Assembly (NCBI RefSeq): GCF_046546515.1 | Contig: NZ_JBKHKJ010000001.1 | Location: forward strand, 248,001-312,000 | Direction of reading: 5' to 3' | DNA length: 64,000 bases | Source: Parasediminibacterium sp046546515 | GTDB taxonomy: Bacteria > Bacteroidota > Bacteroidia > Chitinophagales > Chitinophagaceae | Shown here: piece by piece, positions 15,636 to 25,647 of the stretch | Position numbering within the stretch: position 1 is the first letter of the stretch | How the letters are laid out: every line of letters starts with the position of its first letter | The notes under the pieces: generated by a model | What the model was told of the DNA's origin: nothing | The model's database searches: none | What the model saw: the letters and a program-made list of their open reading frames with translations, nothing else | Program-made: the position numbers and the translations under genes

Positions 15636-16289
15636 ATGAAAAGATTGGAATTGTCAATTTTTAATGATAAAGCCTTGCGGGAAAAAAAGCCGGTTTTTAA
15701 CTTGTATGCTGAAAAAGATACGGATAAAGAATTTGCTAATGTGTTGGATAATGAATCTTTAATTAAGAATATTATCAAGAGCAACCCCGAAAAAGGGTTT
15801 GAATTGGTTTTTAAAAAGTATTACAAGCCGCTTTGCAACCATGCCATAAGGTATGTATATTCAAAAGAGATTGCTGAGGATATTGTGAGCGAGATTTTTG
15901 CGAATGTTTGGCGGAAAAAACTTTTTGAAACAATCACGGGCAGTTACCGGGCTTATTTATATCAAGCATTGCGAAACAATATTTATAATTATTTAAAAAA
16001 TGAGTTTGCAAAAAAGCCCGATTTTTTAAATAATAAAGATGAAGAGGGCTTGTTTGAATGCGATACGCCACAGAAAATTTTGTTGTTTGACGAGTTGAAT
16101 AATAAAATTGGAGAGTCTATCAATTCTTTTTCGCCACAATGCCAAAAAGTTTTTTTGATGAGCAGGGTAGAGGGTAAAAAGAACAGGGAGATAGCAGAGG
16201 AATTAGATATTAAATTAAAGACGGTAGAAGCGCACATGATGAAGGCACTCGCAATACTTAAAAATTCACTTTCTGCATATTTGAAATAA
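15636..16289 (+). CDS. ECF sigma-70 factor of the PUL-associated type
   Basis: 217 residues from ATG 15636. A non-conserved leader of ~45 residues precedes region 2 (GFELVFKKYYKPLCNHAIRYVYSKEIAEDIVSEIFANVWRKK, about 50-95). Region 4 is SPQCQKVFLMSRVEGKKNREIAEELDIKLKTVEAHMMKALAILK (about 160-205), a full helix-turn-helix. The FecR-family anti-sigma gene starts 51 bp downstream, followed by an STN-containing SusC. This is the usual trans-envelope switch: ligand binding at the outer membrane receptor is passed to FecR, which frees the sigma factor to transcribe the locus. Confidence 0.92.
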   Translation: MKRLELSIFNDKALREKKPVFNLYAEKDTDKEFANVLDNESLIKNIIKSNPEKGFELVFKKYYKPLCNHAIRYVYSKEIAEDIVSEIFANVWRKKLFETITGSYRAYLYQALRNNIYNYLKNEFAKKPDFLNNKDEEGLFECDTPQKILLFDELNNKIGESINSFSPQCQKVFLMSRVEGKKNREIAEELDIKLKTVEAHMMKALAILKNSLSAYLK

Positions 16290-16339
16290 TTGTATAGCCG
16301 AATTTAAAACAAAGTAAGTGACAGTTAATAAAAAAGTTT

Positions 16340-17326
16340 ATGATTAATTCAAACACGATAACTAAAAATATACTACTAAATCATTTTGCAGGGCAATCTA
16401 CGCCATTGCAAAAGAAGGTAATAGAAACTTGGCTGGAAGATCCTATTAATGTAGAATTTTACTATGAATGTTTAGATGAGTGGGAAAATACCAATATTCA
16501 ATTTGTACCTAATGAAAAAGCAGCTTTTGCAAAGATTTTGCAAGAGGATGCCTTGGTGCGTGACATAAAAAAGAAGCAACCTATACTTTGGGAAATTAAA
16601 AGAAGATGGGCAGTGGCAGCTGTTGTTTTTTTGCTGGCAGGTGTGTCTTTTATGCTTTCTAAAGATGTGATTTTTTATAAAACAATACAAACTGCTTATG
16701 GAGAAACAAAGCTAGTGGTACTGCCAGATAGCAGCATTGTTTCGCTGAATGCAAATACATCTATACGTTTCCCCCGTTTTGGCTTTGGCAAAAGCAAAAG
16801 GGAAGTATGGCTAAATGGCGAGGCCGATTTTTCGGTAGTACACACCAAAAGCAACCAGCAATTTGTAGTAACAACAGATAATAAATTAAAGGTGCAGGTG
16901 CTGGGCACGCAGTTTACGGTATATGCAAGAAACAATAATGCAAACGTGGTGTTGCGTAAGGGCAAAGTATGCTTGAATTACACTGAAAAAAATATAGCCA
17001 AAGGGCTTGTAATGCAACCCGGCGATTTGTTTACTTCAAACACGGCCAGTGGCCAAAGCAAGCTTGCCAAGATAGATAGCCCTGAGAAGCTCTCTGCCTG
17101 GAAAAACCACGACTTTATTTTTGATGGGTCTAAATTACTGACGATTGGTGACTTGCTAAAAGACGATTTTGGTATAGCCATGAAATTTGAAGACGCAGAA
17201 TTGGCTACAAAAACTATATCTGGCTCGGTACATGCCGAGACAGCCGATGAGTTGATTGATGCAATAGCACAATTGCTAGACATCAATTATAAAATAAAAG
17301 ACAACACTGTATATTTTTTTGAATAA
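16340..17326 (+). CDS. FecR-family anti-sigma factor
   Basis: 328 residues. The cytoplasmic N-terminal ~80 residues (DUF4880-like, NHFAGQSTPLQKKVIETWLEDP) bind the sigma factor. A single membrane helix spans about 88-107 (WAVAAVVFLLAGVSFML). The periplasmic FecR domain is at about 115-215 (TAYGETKLVVLPDSSIVSLNANTSIRFPRFG, VWLNGEADFSV, VQVLGTQFTVYA). The C-terminal DUF4974 domain is at about 250-328 (FDGSKLLTIGDLLKDDFGIAMKF..., INYKIKDNTVYFF). It lies between its sigma factor and the SusC receptor and is presumably the middle component of the same signalling chain. Confidence 0.93.
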   Translation: MINSNTITKNILLNHFAGQSTPLQKKVIETWLEDPINVEFYYECLDEWENTNIQFVPNEKAAFAKILQEDALVRDIKKKQPILWEIKRRWAVAAVVFLLAGVSFMLSKDVIFYKTIQTAYGETKLVVLPDSSIVSLNANTSIRFPRFGFGKSKREVWLNGEADFSVVHTKSNQQFVVTTDNKLKVQVLGTQFTVYARNNNANVVLRKGKVCLNYTEKNIAKGLVMQPGDLFTSNTASGQSKLAKIDSPEKLSAWKNHDFIFDGSKLLTIGDLLKDDFGIAMKFEDAELATKTISGSVHAETADELIDAIAQLLDINYKIKDNTVYFFE

Positions 17327-17374
17327 AGCCGGGTAAACCGATAAGTACATAACGAATTAAAATAATTGCCATTT

Positions 17375-20300
17375 ATGAAAGGGATTAAACACCTGTTGCT
17401 GAAAGCGCTATTGCTATGCGTGATATTAATGATTGTTAAAGGAGGCGTTGCACAAAACAATGCCATGGGGGAAAGCAATATTGACAAAGGCAATGACACG
17501 GCTCCTTATACCATAAAATTGTCCGATGTGTTAAAAAGTTTTAAACTAAAATTTGGCGTGGATATTTTGTTTGAAGACAAAGTGGTAGAAGGCTTAACGG
17601 TATCTACAGAGCAAATAAACACAAAGGAGCCAGCAGAAGTGAGCCTAGGCAATTTGCTAAACACCGTAGGGTTGACCTATAAAAAAATAAAAGACAAGAC
17701 CTATTTGGTAGTGGTGGCTAAAAAGAAAATAAAGGCCAAAGCTTCTTTTACCGATTTACAAACAGTGCCATCAGGAAAAGAAAGCGACCCTAAAATGGCA
17801 AAAGAAATGGCTGCTCCAGAAAAAAAAAGCACCAATGAAACCGGTTTAGTAGAAATAATGCCTATTGACATTATTATTTCAGGCACTGTAAAAGATGAAA
17901 ATGGCAAGATAATGCAAGGGGTTACCGTGAAAGAAAGGGGTACTAACAATGTAGGCATAACTAATGAGAAGGGCATTTTTAAAATAAAGGTGCAAAAAGA
18001 AACAGCCGTGCTAGAGTTTAGCTCCATCAACTATGTAGCCCAGATTGCCGTGGCAAAAAAGAACCAAAACCTGAACATTGTTTTAAAACTGGACGAAGCA
18101 AAGAAACTGGAAGATGTAGTAGTGGTGGGGTATGGCACATCTAAAAGAAGCGACCTTACCGGTGCTATATCCAGCATAAAAGCAAAAGACTTGCAAGGCG
18201 CACAAATTAATACAATACAAGATGCCTTGCAGGGCAGGATTGCCGGTCTACAAATGACATCTGGCAATGCCGCTCCAGGCGAAACGGCTACCATCCGTAT
18301 CAGGGGTGTTGGATCCCTAGGTACCAGTAGCGACCCTTTATATGTGATTGACGGATACCCAAGCAGCGAGGACATTACTTCCATAAACCCAAACGACATT
18401 GAAACAATAGATGTTTTAAAAGATGCTTCTGCAACCGCAATATATGGTTCGCGGGGTGCCAACGGCGTTATTATGATAACTACTAAAAAGGGTAGTAGAA
18501 ATGGAAAAGTTAATATTGATGCAGACGTTTATCAAGGTGCAGCCAGGATATCGAACAAGCTAGACCTAATGAATGCAAGGCAGTATGCCGAATATAGGAA
18601 CCAGATAAATGCATATACAAACACTGCATTGCCTTTTGCATCGCCCTACCTGCTTGATTATTATTCAACGCACAATACAGATTGGCAGGATGTAATGTTT
18701 AGGACGGCACCGGTAACCAGCGTAAACTTAAGCCTGTCAGGCGGTGATGCCAAGACAAGATATTTGATAAGTGGAAATTATTTTAAACAACAAGGCATTG
18801 TCCAAAACACCGCGTTTAGCAGGGCTAGCTTGCGTTTTAATTTTGACAGGGAAATTACTAACAAGCTAAAGTTTAACATAATTACCACTATTACCAAAAC
18901 ACTTAACAACAGGACTTTAATAAACACTGCTGGAGGTAATGCGGGCGGGATTGTTTTAGGTGTAATACGGACGAACCCGGTAACGCCTGTTTATGACTCC
19001 ACAGGCAACTATAGCTATAATAATATTATTATAAAGGATCCTTCGTCTGCATCCGATCCATTGGCTCAAGTTGAACAGATTGGCAACCCACTGGCTTATG
19101 AAAAACGTAGTGTAGACCAAAACAATTCGTTAAGGATGCAGGTTAATGTTTCATTAGAATATGAAATTATAAAAGACCTAAAATTTAAAACATTGATTGG
19201 TGGCCAATACAACCCTGGCTGGCGTGATCAGTTTGTACCATATGATTTATATGAACAACGTTCTTTAAACGGATCAGCTGCCCAAACCAATAACTTTTCT
19301 AGCAATTGGATAAATGAAGACTACTTAACTTATACTAAAAATTACAGTTCAAAATATTCAATAACAGCATTGGTGGGTACTTCCTTTCAGGTATCGCAAG
19401 TTTCATCTGCCACTGCTTATGTGTCAAACTTAGGCACTAATACGTTTAGCTACAATAATTTGGGCTATGCTGGTTCTCAAGGTACTACCTCATCTGCAAG
19501 CAAAAATCAACTGGAATCTTTTTTCTCACGAGTAAATCTGAAGTTATTTACCAATTTACTGTTGACGGCCAATTTTAGGGCAGATGGTTCCAGTAAGTTT
19601 GGGGCTGACAAAAAATATGGTTACTTTCCTTCAGCGGCTGCCGCATATAAATTGAGCAACCTGAAATGGATAAGGAAAGTAAAAATAATTAGCGATGCAA
19701 AAATAAGGCTAGGTTATGGCATAACCGGCAACCAAGAAATAGGGGCTTATGGTTCATTATTGGCTTATGCCAATGCTCAAAACGTACTTACTGGTGGGAA
19801 CGGATCAGCGGGCCATAGTACTTTTGGTAGTACCTCCCAGCCTGCGATAGCTGTAAACACAACGCAACCACAAAACCGAAGAGTACAATGGGAGCAGACA
19901 GCTTCAATTAATACAGGCATTGACCTCTCTTTTTTTAATAATAGGCTAAACCTTACCGCTGACTATTATGTTAGGACAACCGACCATTTGTTGTGGGCAG
20001 TACCGCTACCTAGCACGTCAGGCTTTTACACTGGAACGCAAAATCTTGGAAAACTGGAAAACAAAGGCTTTGAACTGGCGCTTACGGGCAAGCCAATGGT
20101 AAAAAAGAATTTTACTTGGAGCAGCACGGCCACTTTTGCTGTAAACAAGAATACGATAATTGACATGGGGCCAGTATTCGATTTTCCCTACGGGGGCCAA
20201 CTTGGACTGCAAATTGGTACATTGGCAGGGCTTGACCAAAATTTTATTGACATAAAACCAGGCTTGTCTATAGGCACATTTGTAGGGGCAGTGTCAGATG

Positions 20301-20950
20301 GTATCTGGCAATCGCAGGATGAAATAAATAAGAGCGCTTTTTCTACGGCTTATAAAACGAGTGTTAACGTAAAGCCTGGTTCAGTGAAATACAGGGACTT
20401 GAACGGCGATGGCAAAATAGATAAAGATGATCGTAAAATAATTGGGAACGCCAGCCCTAAATTTACGGCTGGGTTCATTAATACATTTACCTATAAAAGT
20501 GTTGAACTAACTATTTTCTTGCAAGGGCAACAAGGGAATAAGGTATTGAATTTGAATAAATATTATACGGAAACAGTGCAGCAGGCCAACAAAGCCACCT
20601 ATATTAAAAACTCTTGGACGGGTGAAGGAACAAGTAATATTTTGCCCGGTGTTGCATTGGGTTACACTAGGTTTATAGACAATACTATTATAGAAGACGG
20701 CAGCTATTTAAGGATAAAAACAGTAACGCTAGGTTATAATTTGCCCGAAAATTCTTTCCTTGTAAAAAGAGCTAAACTGCGTTCATTGAAGGTATATGCT
20801 ACCGCCACGAATTTGTACACATTTACCCATTACTCTGGCTACGACCCAGAAGTGGGTTCTTATAACAATAACCAATTTGCGCAAGGTATAGATTATGGTG
20901 CTTACCCAGTTTCAAAATCACTGCTCATAGGTCTCAAAATAGGTTTATAG
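17375..20950 (+). CDS. SusC/RagA-type TonB-linked outer membrane transporter with STN domain
   Basis: 1191 residues from ATG 17375 (MKGIKHLLLKALLLCVILMI, signal peptide). In order: an STN signalling domain (about 45-105, LKSFKLKFGVDILFEDKVVEGLTV); a linker; a carboxypeptidase-regulatory-like domain (about 170-245, SGTVKDENGKIMQGVTVKERGTN); the TonB box and plug (about 250-370, VVVGYGTSKRSDLTGAISSI, RIRGVGSLGTSSDPLYVIDG, DASATAIYGSRGANGVIMIT); and a 22-stranded barrel ending YPVSKSLLIGLKIGL. It imports oligosaccharides with its SusD partner (next gene), powered by TonB. The STN domain explains the upstream sigma/FecR pair. All SusC signatures are intact. Confidence 0.96.
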   Translation: MKGIKHLLLKALLLCVILMIVKGGVAQNNAMGESNIDKGNDTAPYTIKLSDVLKSFKLKFGVDILFEDKVVEGLTVSTEQINTKEPAEVSLGNLLNTVGLTYKKIKDKTYLVVVAKKKIKAKASFTDLQTVPSGKESDPKMAKEMAAPEKKSTNETGLVEIMPIDIIISGTVKDENGKIMQGVTVKERGTNNVGITNEKGIFKIKVQKETAVLEFSSINYVAQIAVAKKNQNLNIVLKLDEAKKLEDVVVVGYGTSKRSDLTGAISSIKAKDLQGAQINTIQDALQGRIAGLQMTSGNAAPGETATIRIRGVGSLGTSSDPLYVIDGYPSSEDITSINPNDIETIDVLKDASATAIYGSRGANGVIMITTKKGSRNGKVNIDADVYQGAARISNKLDLMNARQYAEYRNQINAYTNTALPFASPYLLDYYSTHNTDWQDVMFRTAPVTSVNLSLSGGDAKTRYLISGNYFKQQGIVQNTAFSRASLRFNFDREITNKLKFNIITTITKTLNNRTLINTAGGNAGGIVLGVIRTNPVTPVYDSTGNYSYNNIIIKDPSSASDPLAQVEQIGNPLAYEKRSVDQNNSLRMQVNVSLEYEIIKDLKFKTLIGGQYNPGWRDQFVPYDLYEQRSLNGSAAQTNNFSSNWINEDYLTYTKNYSSKYSITALVGTSFQVSQVSSATAYVSNLGTNTFSYNNLGYAGSQGTTSSASKNQLESFFSRVNLKLFTNLLLTANFRADGSSKFGADKKYGYFPSAAAAYKLSNLKWIRKVKIISDAKIRLGYGITGNQEIGAYGSLLAYANAQNVLTGGNGSAGHSTFGSTSQPAIAVNTTQPQNRRVQWEQTASINTGIDLSFFNNRLNLTADYYVRTTDHLLWAVPLPSTSGFYTGTQNLGKLENKGFELALTGKPMVKKNFTWSSTATFAVNKNTIIDMGPVFDFPYGGQLGLQIGTLAGLDQNFIDIKPGLSIGTFVGAVSDGIWQSQDEINKSAFSTAYKTSVNVKPGSVKYRDLNGDGKIDKDDRKIIGNASPKFTAGFINTFTYKSVELTIFLQGQQGNKVLNLNKYYTETVQQANKATYIKNSWTGEGTSNILPGVALGYTRFIDNTIIEDGSYLRIKTVTLGYNLPENSFLVKRAKLRSLKVYATATNLYTFTHYSGYDPEVGSYNNNQFAQGIDYGAYPVSKSLLIGLKIGL

Positions 20951-21025
20951 TATATTGGTGCTATCTGCTTTTATCCTAGTTAGGAAATAGCATTTATTTA
21001 AATCATTTAATTATTAGCGGAACTC

Positions 21026-22516
21026 ATGAAAAATATCGTATTTATTATCTCTTTTATCATGCTGGTGAGCCTTGGGCTTACATCATGCAAAAAATTTTTG
21101 ACAGAAACTACCTATAGTGTTTTTAATCAAGACAATTTCCCTAAAACCACCGCAGATTTAAGGTCGCTTTGCAATGGTATGTATAACCTAATGGAAGTGA
21201 ACGATGGGTATGGACTAGTTATTTATGAACTGACAGACTTATTTTCCGACCAACTTTATACATATGGGTTAGGTGGGTCAAGGGCTGATTTTGAAAACTT
21301 GACCGTGAGCCCAAGCAATACAGAAATATTGAAATGGTGGCAGCGCAGCTATGCCATTATTGGCAGGGCAAATATCATTATACAAGCTGCTCCCACCAGC
21401 CCACTTACACCAGCCCAAATAGCGCCTTTTGTGGCAGAAGCAAAGTTTATTAGGGCCATGACTTATTTCCAGATGGTAAAATTTTGGGGTGATGTGCCGT
21501 TGATAACGCAGACTTTTACAGATTTAGACTCAATCAATGCACATGGTTTGCCTTACCGCACAGGGCAAGATACTGTTTACAAGCAAATAATCAGCGACTT
21601 GCTGGAAGCAGAGCAGTACTTGCCAGATGAAAAAGCAATCCCATCCACTTACAAAGGCCTTCCAAGCAATGGGGCAGCTTCATCTTTGTTGGCAAAGGTT
21701 TATTTAACAAGGGCATATTTGCCGATTGCAGAAGCAACCGATTTTCAAAATGCAGCTGCCGAAAGCCAAAAAATAATGAACAACCCGAACTATAGCCTTT
21801 ATACCAATTATGCAGATGTTTTTGACGTAAACAAGGAAAATGGATCCGAGCATATTTTTTGTATCCAGTTCGATTATGGCTCTGGCTTACTTACCAGCAC
21901 GCTAGCTGCTTACCTAACGCCCACGAGCGTTTTCCCGAAAGGGTTTGGCAGCTTTCTGGCAGAAAGGCCATTTTATAATTCCTATACTGCTAAAGACACC
22001 ATCAGGCGCAATGCTACTTATTGGGACAAGGGAGTAGGGCAAGCTGGTCCTGCCCTTGGTCTTCCATACAATTTTGTAGCTTCAGCAAATGGGCAGCCCT
22101 ATTGTGGCAAATACAAAGATCCTGTTTTAATGTCTAATGCTTCAAACGACCGTTGTAACCATATCATATTGCGGTTGGCAGATGTATTGTTAATGAATTC
22201 TGAGGCACTAAATAGGATAAACCCAACTGACCCCAATAAATATAATGGTATTAATAAAGTACGCGCAAGGGTGAAGCTGGATACGCTGACAAACATACCA
22301 GATGTTACCAAATTTGAAACTGCCATACTTCAAGAGCGTGGGTGGGAACTTGCTTTTGAAGCTAAAAGAAGGGACGATATGATAAGGCTTGGCAGGCTCG
22401 TGCAGGTGATGACAGCAGACAAAAAGCCACAAGTGCAGGATTACATGAAGTACTACCCTATACCACAAACAGAGAGGGATTTAAATCCTAGCCTCACACA
22501 AAATTTAGGGTATTAA
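21026..22516 (+). CDS. SusD/RagB-type surface glycan-binding lipoprotein
   Basis: 496 residues, normal SusD length. The signal peptide ends in lipobox GLTSC (Cys about residue 21), followed by KKFL, usual for surface-exported lipoproteins. The N-terminal TPR-like helices contain RSYAIIGRANIIIQAAP and AEAKFIRAMTYFQMVKFWGDVPLIT, the diagnostic SusD motif. The C-terminus has the family ending RGWELAFEAKRRDDMIRLG and YYPIPQTERDLNPSLTQNLGY. It caps the SusC transporter and delivers glycan fragments. Starts 75 bp after susC, in the same operon. Confidence 0.96.
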   Translation: MKNIVFIISFIMLVSLGLTSCKKFLTETTYSVFNQDNFPKTTADLRSLCNGMYNLMEVNDGYGLVIYELTDLFSDQLYTYGLGGSRADFENLTVSPSNTEILKWWQRSYAIIGRANIIIQAAPTSPLTPAQIAPFVAEAKFIRAMTYFQMVKFWGDVPLITQTFTDLDSINAHGLPYRTGQDTVYKQIISDLLEAEQYLPDEKAIPSTYKGLPSNGAASSLLAKVYLTRAYLPIAEATDFQNAAAESQKIMNNPNYSLYTNYADVFDVNKENGSEHIFCIQFDYGSGLLTSTLAAYLTPTSVFPKGFGSFLAERPFYNSYTAKDTIRRNATYWDKGVGQAGPALGLPYNFVASANGQPYCGKYKDPVLMSNASNDRCNHIILRLADVLLMNSEALNRINPTDPNKYNGINKVRARVKLDTLTNIPDVTKFETAILQERGWELAFEAKRRDDMIRLGRLVQVMTADKKPQVQDYMKYYPIPQTERDLNPSLTQNLGY

Positions 22517-22539
22517 AAATATTTTAAAATGATTACTTT

Positions 22540-23955
22540 ATGAATATCAACCTTAAATTGGCAATACTTGTTTTGTTGGCAGGCTTCCTCGTATTTGCTG
22601 GCTGCAAAAAAAACGATTATGCCAGTGGTTTTGTTGTAAGCAATACAGACACGGTTGATAATCCAATAACCATTGCACCCGTAGCTTCCATTGGCCCAGC
22701 AGGTAAAAGCTATTTTATCTCCGCACTGATAGGTGCCGATACCAACGATGGGCTAAGCGTGGCTACACCGTTTAAAAGCATTTCCAAAGCAGTGGGGCTT
22801 GCTGGTGCTGGGGATACTGTTTTTTTTATGAATGGAACATATACTGCCAACAATACAGCCTTGCTAAGTATTAAGAAATCCGGTTCTCTCGGTCGGTACA
22901 TTACTTATAAGGCTTATCCTGGTCATACCCCTGTGCTTTATGGCCCTGGCGGTATATGGGATATTGTTTACATCAATGCGTCTTATATTATAATAGACGG
23001 CCTTGAAGTGAAAGGCGACAATGCAAACCTTACCTATGCAGATGCTTATGCTGCATATACTTATGCAGCCGGTGGTGGCAAAGATCTAAGCCAGTTTGCA
23101 AAATACAATACGAATGGTATTGCCATTGGGGGGCCTGGAAATACTTCCTTATTTCCAACCCATGTAATCGTAAGGAATTGCAAAGTACACGATTGTTCAT
23201 GCGGGGGACTTGGTGCTTGCCAAGCAGATTATATTACCCTTGAACACAATATTGTGTATAACAATGCGTGGTACACCATGTATGGCGCAAGTGGGATGGG
23301 TTTTTTAACACCCTTTAATAGTGATGGGGTAACTACTTACAAAAACATTATAAAAGACAATGTGGTGTATAATAATAAAACACTTATACCATGGATTAGT
23401 GTTTCGCGGTTATCAGATGGAAATGGTATTATTATCGACGTTAACCAAACAGGGTATTCTGGCTTGCCTCCTGGCTACAATGGGCGTACTTTGGTAGAAA
23501 ACAATATCAGCTATAACAATGGCGGTTCGGGTATACATGCATTCGAGGCTTCACATGTAGATATAATTAACAATACTACTTATGGCAATGGAACTGTGGT
23601 AGGTTATGCAAACATATTTGCCAGTAGTGCTAGCGACTGTAATATAAAAAATAATATTATGTATGCTGCTACAAATGGCAAGTGCAACCTTAGCAATAGC
23701 GGCAACACCAACGTAGTGTACGATTATAATATTTATTACAATGGATCTGTAGCTGAAAAAGGCGCACATGATCAAGTGGCAGATCCGCACTTTATCAACC
23801 TTTCTACAGATCCAAGTGTGGCTAATTTTTTATTGAATAATGGTAGCCCTGCCCTAGACGGAGGCACAAGAAGCATTTATTCGTCCAAAGATATAAGGGG
23901 TATAGCTAGGCCACAACGTGCCAGGGTAGATTGTGGGGCTTATGAAATGCAGTAA
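22540..23955 (+). CDS. Right-handed beta-helix lipoprotein (candidate polysaccharide lyase/hydrolase), paralogue 1
   Basis: 471 residues; signal peptide with lipobox FAGC (Cys about 22), so a surface or periplasmic lipoprotein. From about residue 60 it has a parallel beta-helix of the PL9/DUF1565 class: YFISALIGADTNDGLSVATPFKSISKAV, GDTVFFMNGTYTANN, then coils such as YIIIDGLEVKGDNANLTY, HVIVRNCKVHDCSCGGLGACQADYITLEHNIVYNN, and a closing INLSTDPSVANFLLNNGSPALDGGTR...DCGAYEM. The family contains pectate, alginate and other uronate lyases and some epimerases. It lies 24 bp after susD. Which glycosidic bond it cleaves, or whether it only binds, is unknown. Confidence 0.85.
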   Translation: MNINLKLAILVLLAGFLVFAGCKKNDYASGFVVSNTDTVDNPITIAPVASIGPAGKSYFISALIGADTNDGLSVATPFKSISKAVGLAGAGDTVFFMNGTYTANNTALLSIKKSGSLGRYITYKAYPGHTPVLYGPGGIWDIVYINASYIIIDGLEVKGDNANLTYADAYAAYTYAAGGGKDLSQFAKYNTNGIAIGGPGNTSLFPTHVIVRNCKVHDCSCGGLGACQADYITLEHNIVYNNAWYTMYGASGMGFLTPFNSDGVTTYKNIIKDNVVYNNKTLIPWISVSRLSDGNGIIIDVNQTGYSGLPPGYNGRTLVENNISYNNGGSGIHAFEASHVDIINNTTYGNGTVVGYANIFASSASDCNIKNNIMYAATNGKCNLSNSGNTNVVYDYNIYYNGSVAEKGAHDQVADPHFINLSTDPSVANFLLNNGSPALDGGTRSIYSSKDIRGIARPQRARVDCGAYEMQ

Positions 23956-24044
23956 GAGAGCGAAAGTAAAAAATAACTAAGTTTTCTTTTTACGGTTAAG
24001 TCAATATGATAATGTATACAAAGTATAAAAAAAATGATAATTTT

Positions 24045-25460
24045 ATGAATATAAATATTAAACTTGCTATAATTGTTTTATCGGCCGGCTTCCTCGCCTT
24101 TGTAGGCTGTAAAAAAGACGATTATGCCAGTGGTTATGTTGTAACTAATGTGGACACGGTGGATAACCCCATAACCATTGCCCCAATAGTTTCCATTGGC
24201 CCTTCGGGCAATAGCTATTATGTGTCTTCATTAATAGGTGCCGATACCAGTGATGGCCTTAGTTCTACTACACCGTTTAAAAGCATTTCAAAAGCGGTAT
24301 TTAAGGCAACTGCTGGGGATACAGTTTTTTTTATGAACGGCACTTATACTGCTAATAATTCAACCTTACTGAACATAACCAAATCTGGTTCTGGTGGCAG
24401 GTATATTACCTACAAAGCTTATCCCGGCCACAACCCTGTGCTGTACGGCCCAGGCACTGTTTGGAATATTGTTTCCATTAATGCTTCGTACATTATCATT
24501 GATGGCATTGAAGTAAAAGGGGATAATGCAAACCTTACATATGCAGGTGCTTATACAGCATATACCTATGCTGCAGGTGGGGGGAAAGACCAAAGCCAGT
24601 ACGCAAAATACAATACCAATGGCATTAGTATTGGCGGTCCTAATACTAGTTCCGTATTCCCTACCCATGTAGTTGTCCAAAATTGCAAAATACACGACTG
24701 TTCTGGGGGAGGCATTAGTTCTATACAAGCAGATTATACTACTATTCAAGGCAACTTGGTTTACAACAACGCTTGGTACATGATGTATGCTGGCAGCGGC
24801 ATCAGTATTTTAAACCCCTTTAATAGCGATGGTGTAACGGGCTATAAGAACATTGTAAAAGACAACATCGTATATACCAATAAAACACAAATACCCTGGA
24901 TCAGCATCAAGGGCTTGTCTGATGGCAATGGCATTATCATGGATGTTAACCAAACTGGGTATAATGGCAAAGGACCTGCATACAATGGCCGTACTTTGGT
25001 AGCAAACAACGTCAGCTACAACAATGGTGGTTCTGGCATACATGCCTTTAAAGCATCGCATGTGGATATTATTAACAACACAGCTTATGGCAATGGCACA
25101 GTGGTAGGCTATGCAAATATTTATGCAAGTAGTGCCATAGACTGCAAAATTAAAAACAACATCATGTACGCAGCCAATAATGGCAAGTGCAACCTTAGCA
25201 ACAATGGCAATAACAATGTTGTGTACGATTATAATATTTATTACAATGGCACAGTTGGGGAGAGGGGCGGGCACGACAAAGTAGCAGACCCGCATTTCAT
25301 AAGCCTTTCTACTGATGCCTCCGTGGCTAACTTTTTATTGAATAATGGCAGCCCTGCCATTGACGGCGGGACAAGGAGTATATATTATTCAAAAGATATA
25401 AGGGGCGTAGCAAGGCCACAGGGGGGCAAAGTAGATTGCGGGGCTTATGAGGTGCAGTAG
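24045..25460 (+). CDS. Right-handed beta-helix lipoprotein, paralogue 2
   Basis: 471 residues from ATG 24045 (MNINIKLAIIVLSAGFLAFV, lipobox FVGC); the upstream in-frame start at 24006 adds 13 residues ahead of the signal peptide. It is a tandem duplicate of the preceding gene, with the same length and alignable throughout (GADTSDGLSSTTPFKSISKAV, YIIIDGIEVKGDNANLTY, NNGSPAIDGGTRS). Differences gather in loop residues such as CSGGGISSIQADYTTIQGN versus CSCGGLGACQADYITLEHN. A pair retaining equal length but differing at exposed turns suggests division of substrate specificity. It ends the SusCD operon; mobile repeat C follows. Confidence 0.85.
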   Translation: MNINIKLAIIVLSAGFLAFVGCKKDDYASGYVVTNVDTVDNPITIAPIVSIGPSGNSYYVSSLIGADTSDGLSSTTPFKSISKAVFKATAGDTVFFMNGTYTANNSTLLNITKSGSGGRYITYKAYPGHNPVLYGPGTVWNIVSINASYIIIDGIEVKGDNANLTYAGAYTAYTYAAGGGKDQSQYAKYNTNGISIGGPNTSSVFPTHVVVQNCKIHDCSGGGISSIQADYTTIQGNLVYNNAWYMMYAGSGISILNPFNSDGVTGYKNIVKDNIVYTNKTQIPWISIKGLSDGNGIIMDVNQTGYNGKGPAYNGRTLVANNVSYNNGGSGIHAFKASHVDIINNTAYGNGTVVGYANIYASSAIDCKIKNNIMYAANNGKCNLSNNGNNNVVYDYNIYYNGTVGERGGHDKVADPHFISLSTDASVANFLLNNGSPAIDGGTRSIYYSKDIRGVARPQGGKVDCGAYEVQ

Positions 25461-25647
25461 TTTTCTTACTTCTTTATTTTCTTTTCCCATAGGGTACTTT
25501 AATATTACCGCTAAAAGGTTTTAGCCATAAACAAGATATTACTTACTCACCTTACGCAGGCTTTTCCCATATTTACAAAAAATAACCATATAGGGACCTA
25601 TATTTAATAGAATAAAAAAACATTTAAGTCAAGATAGGCCAACATAG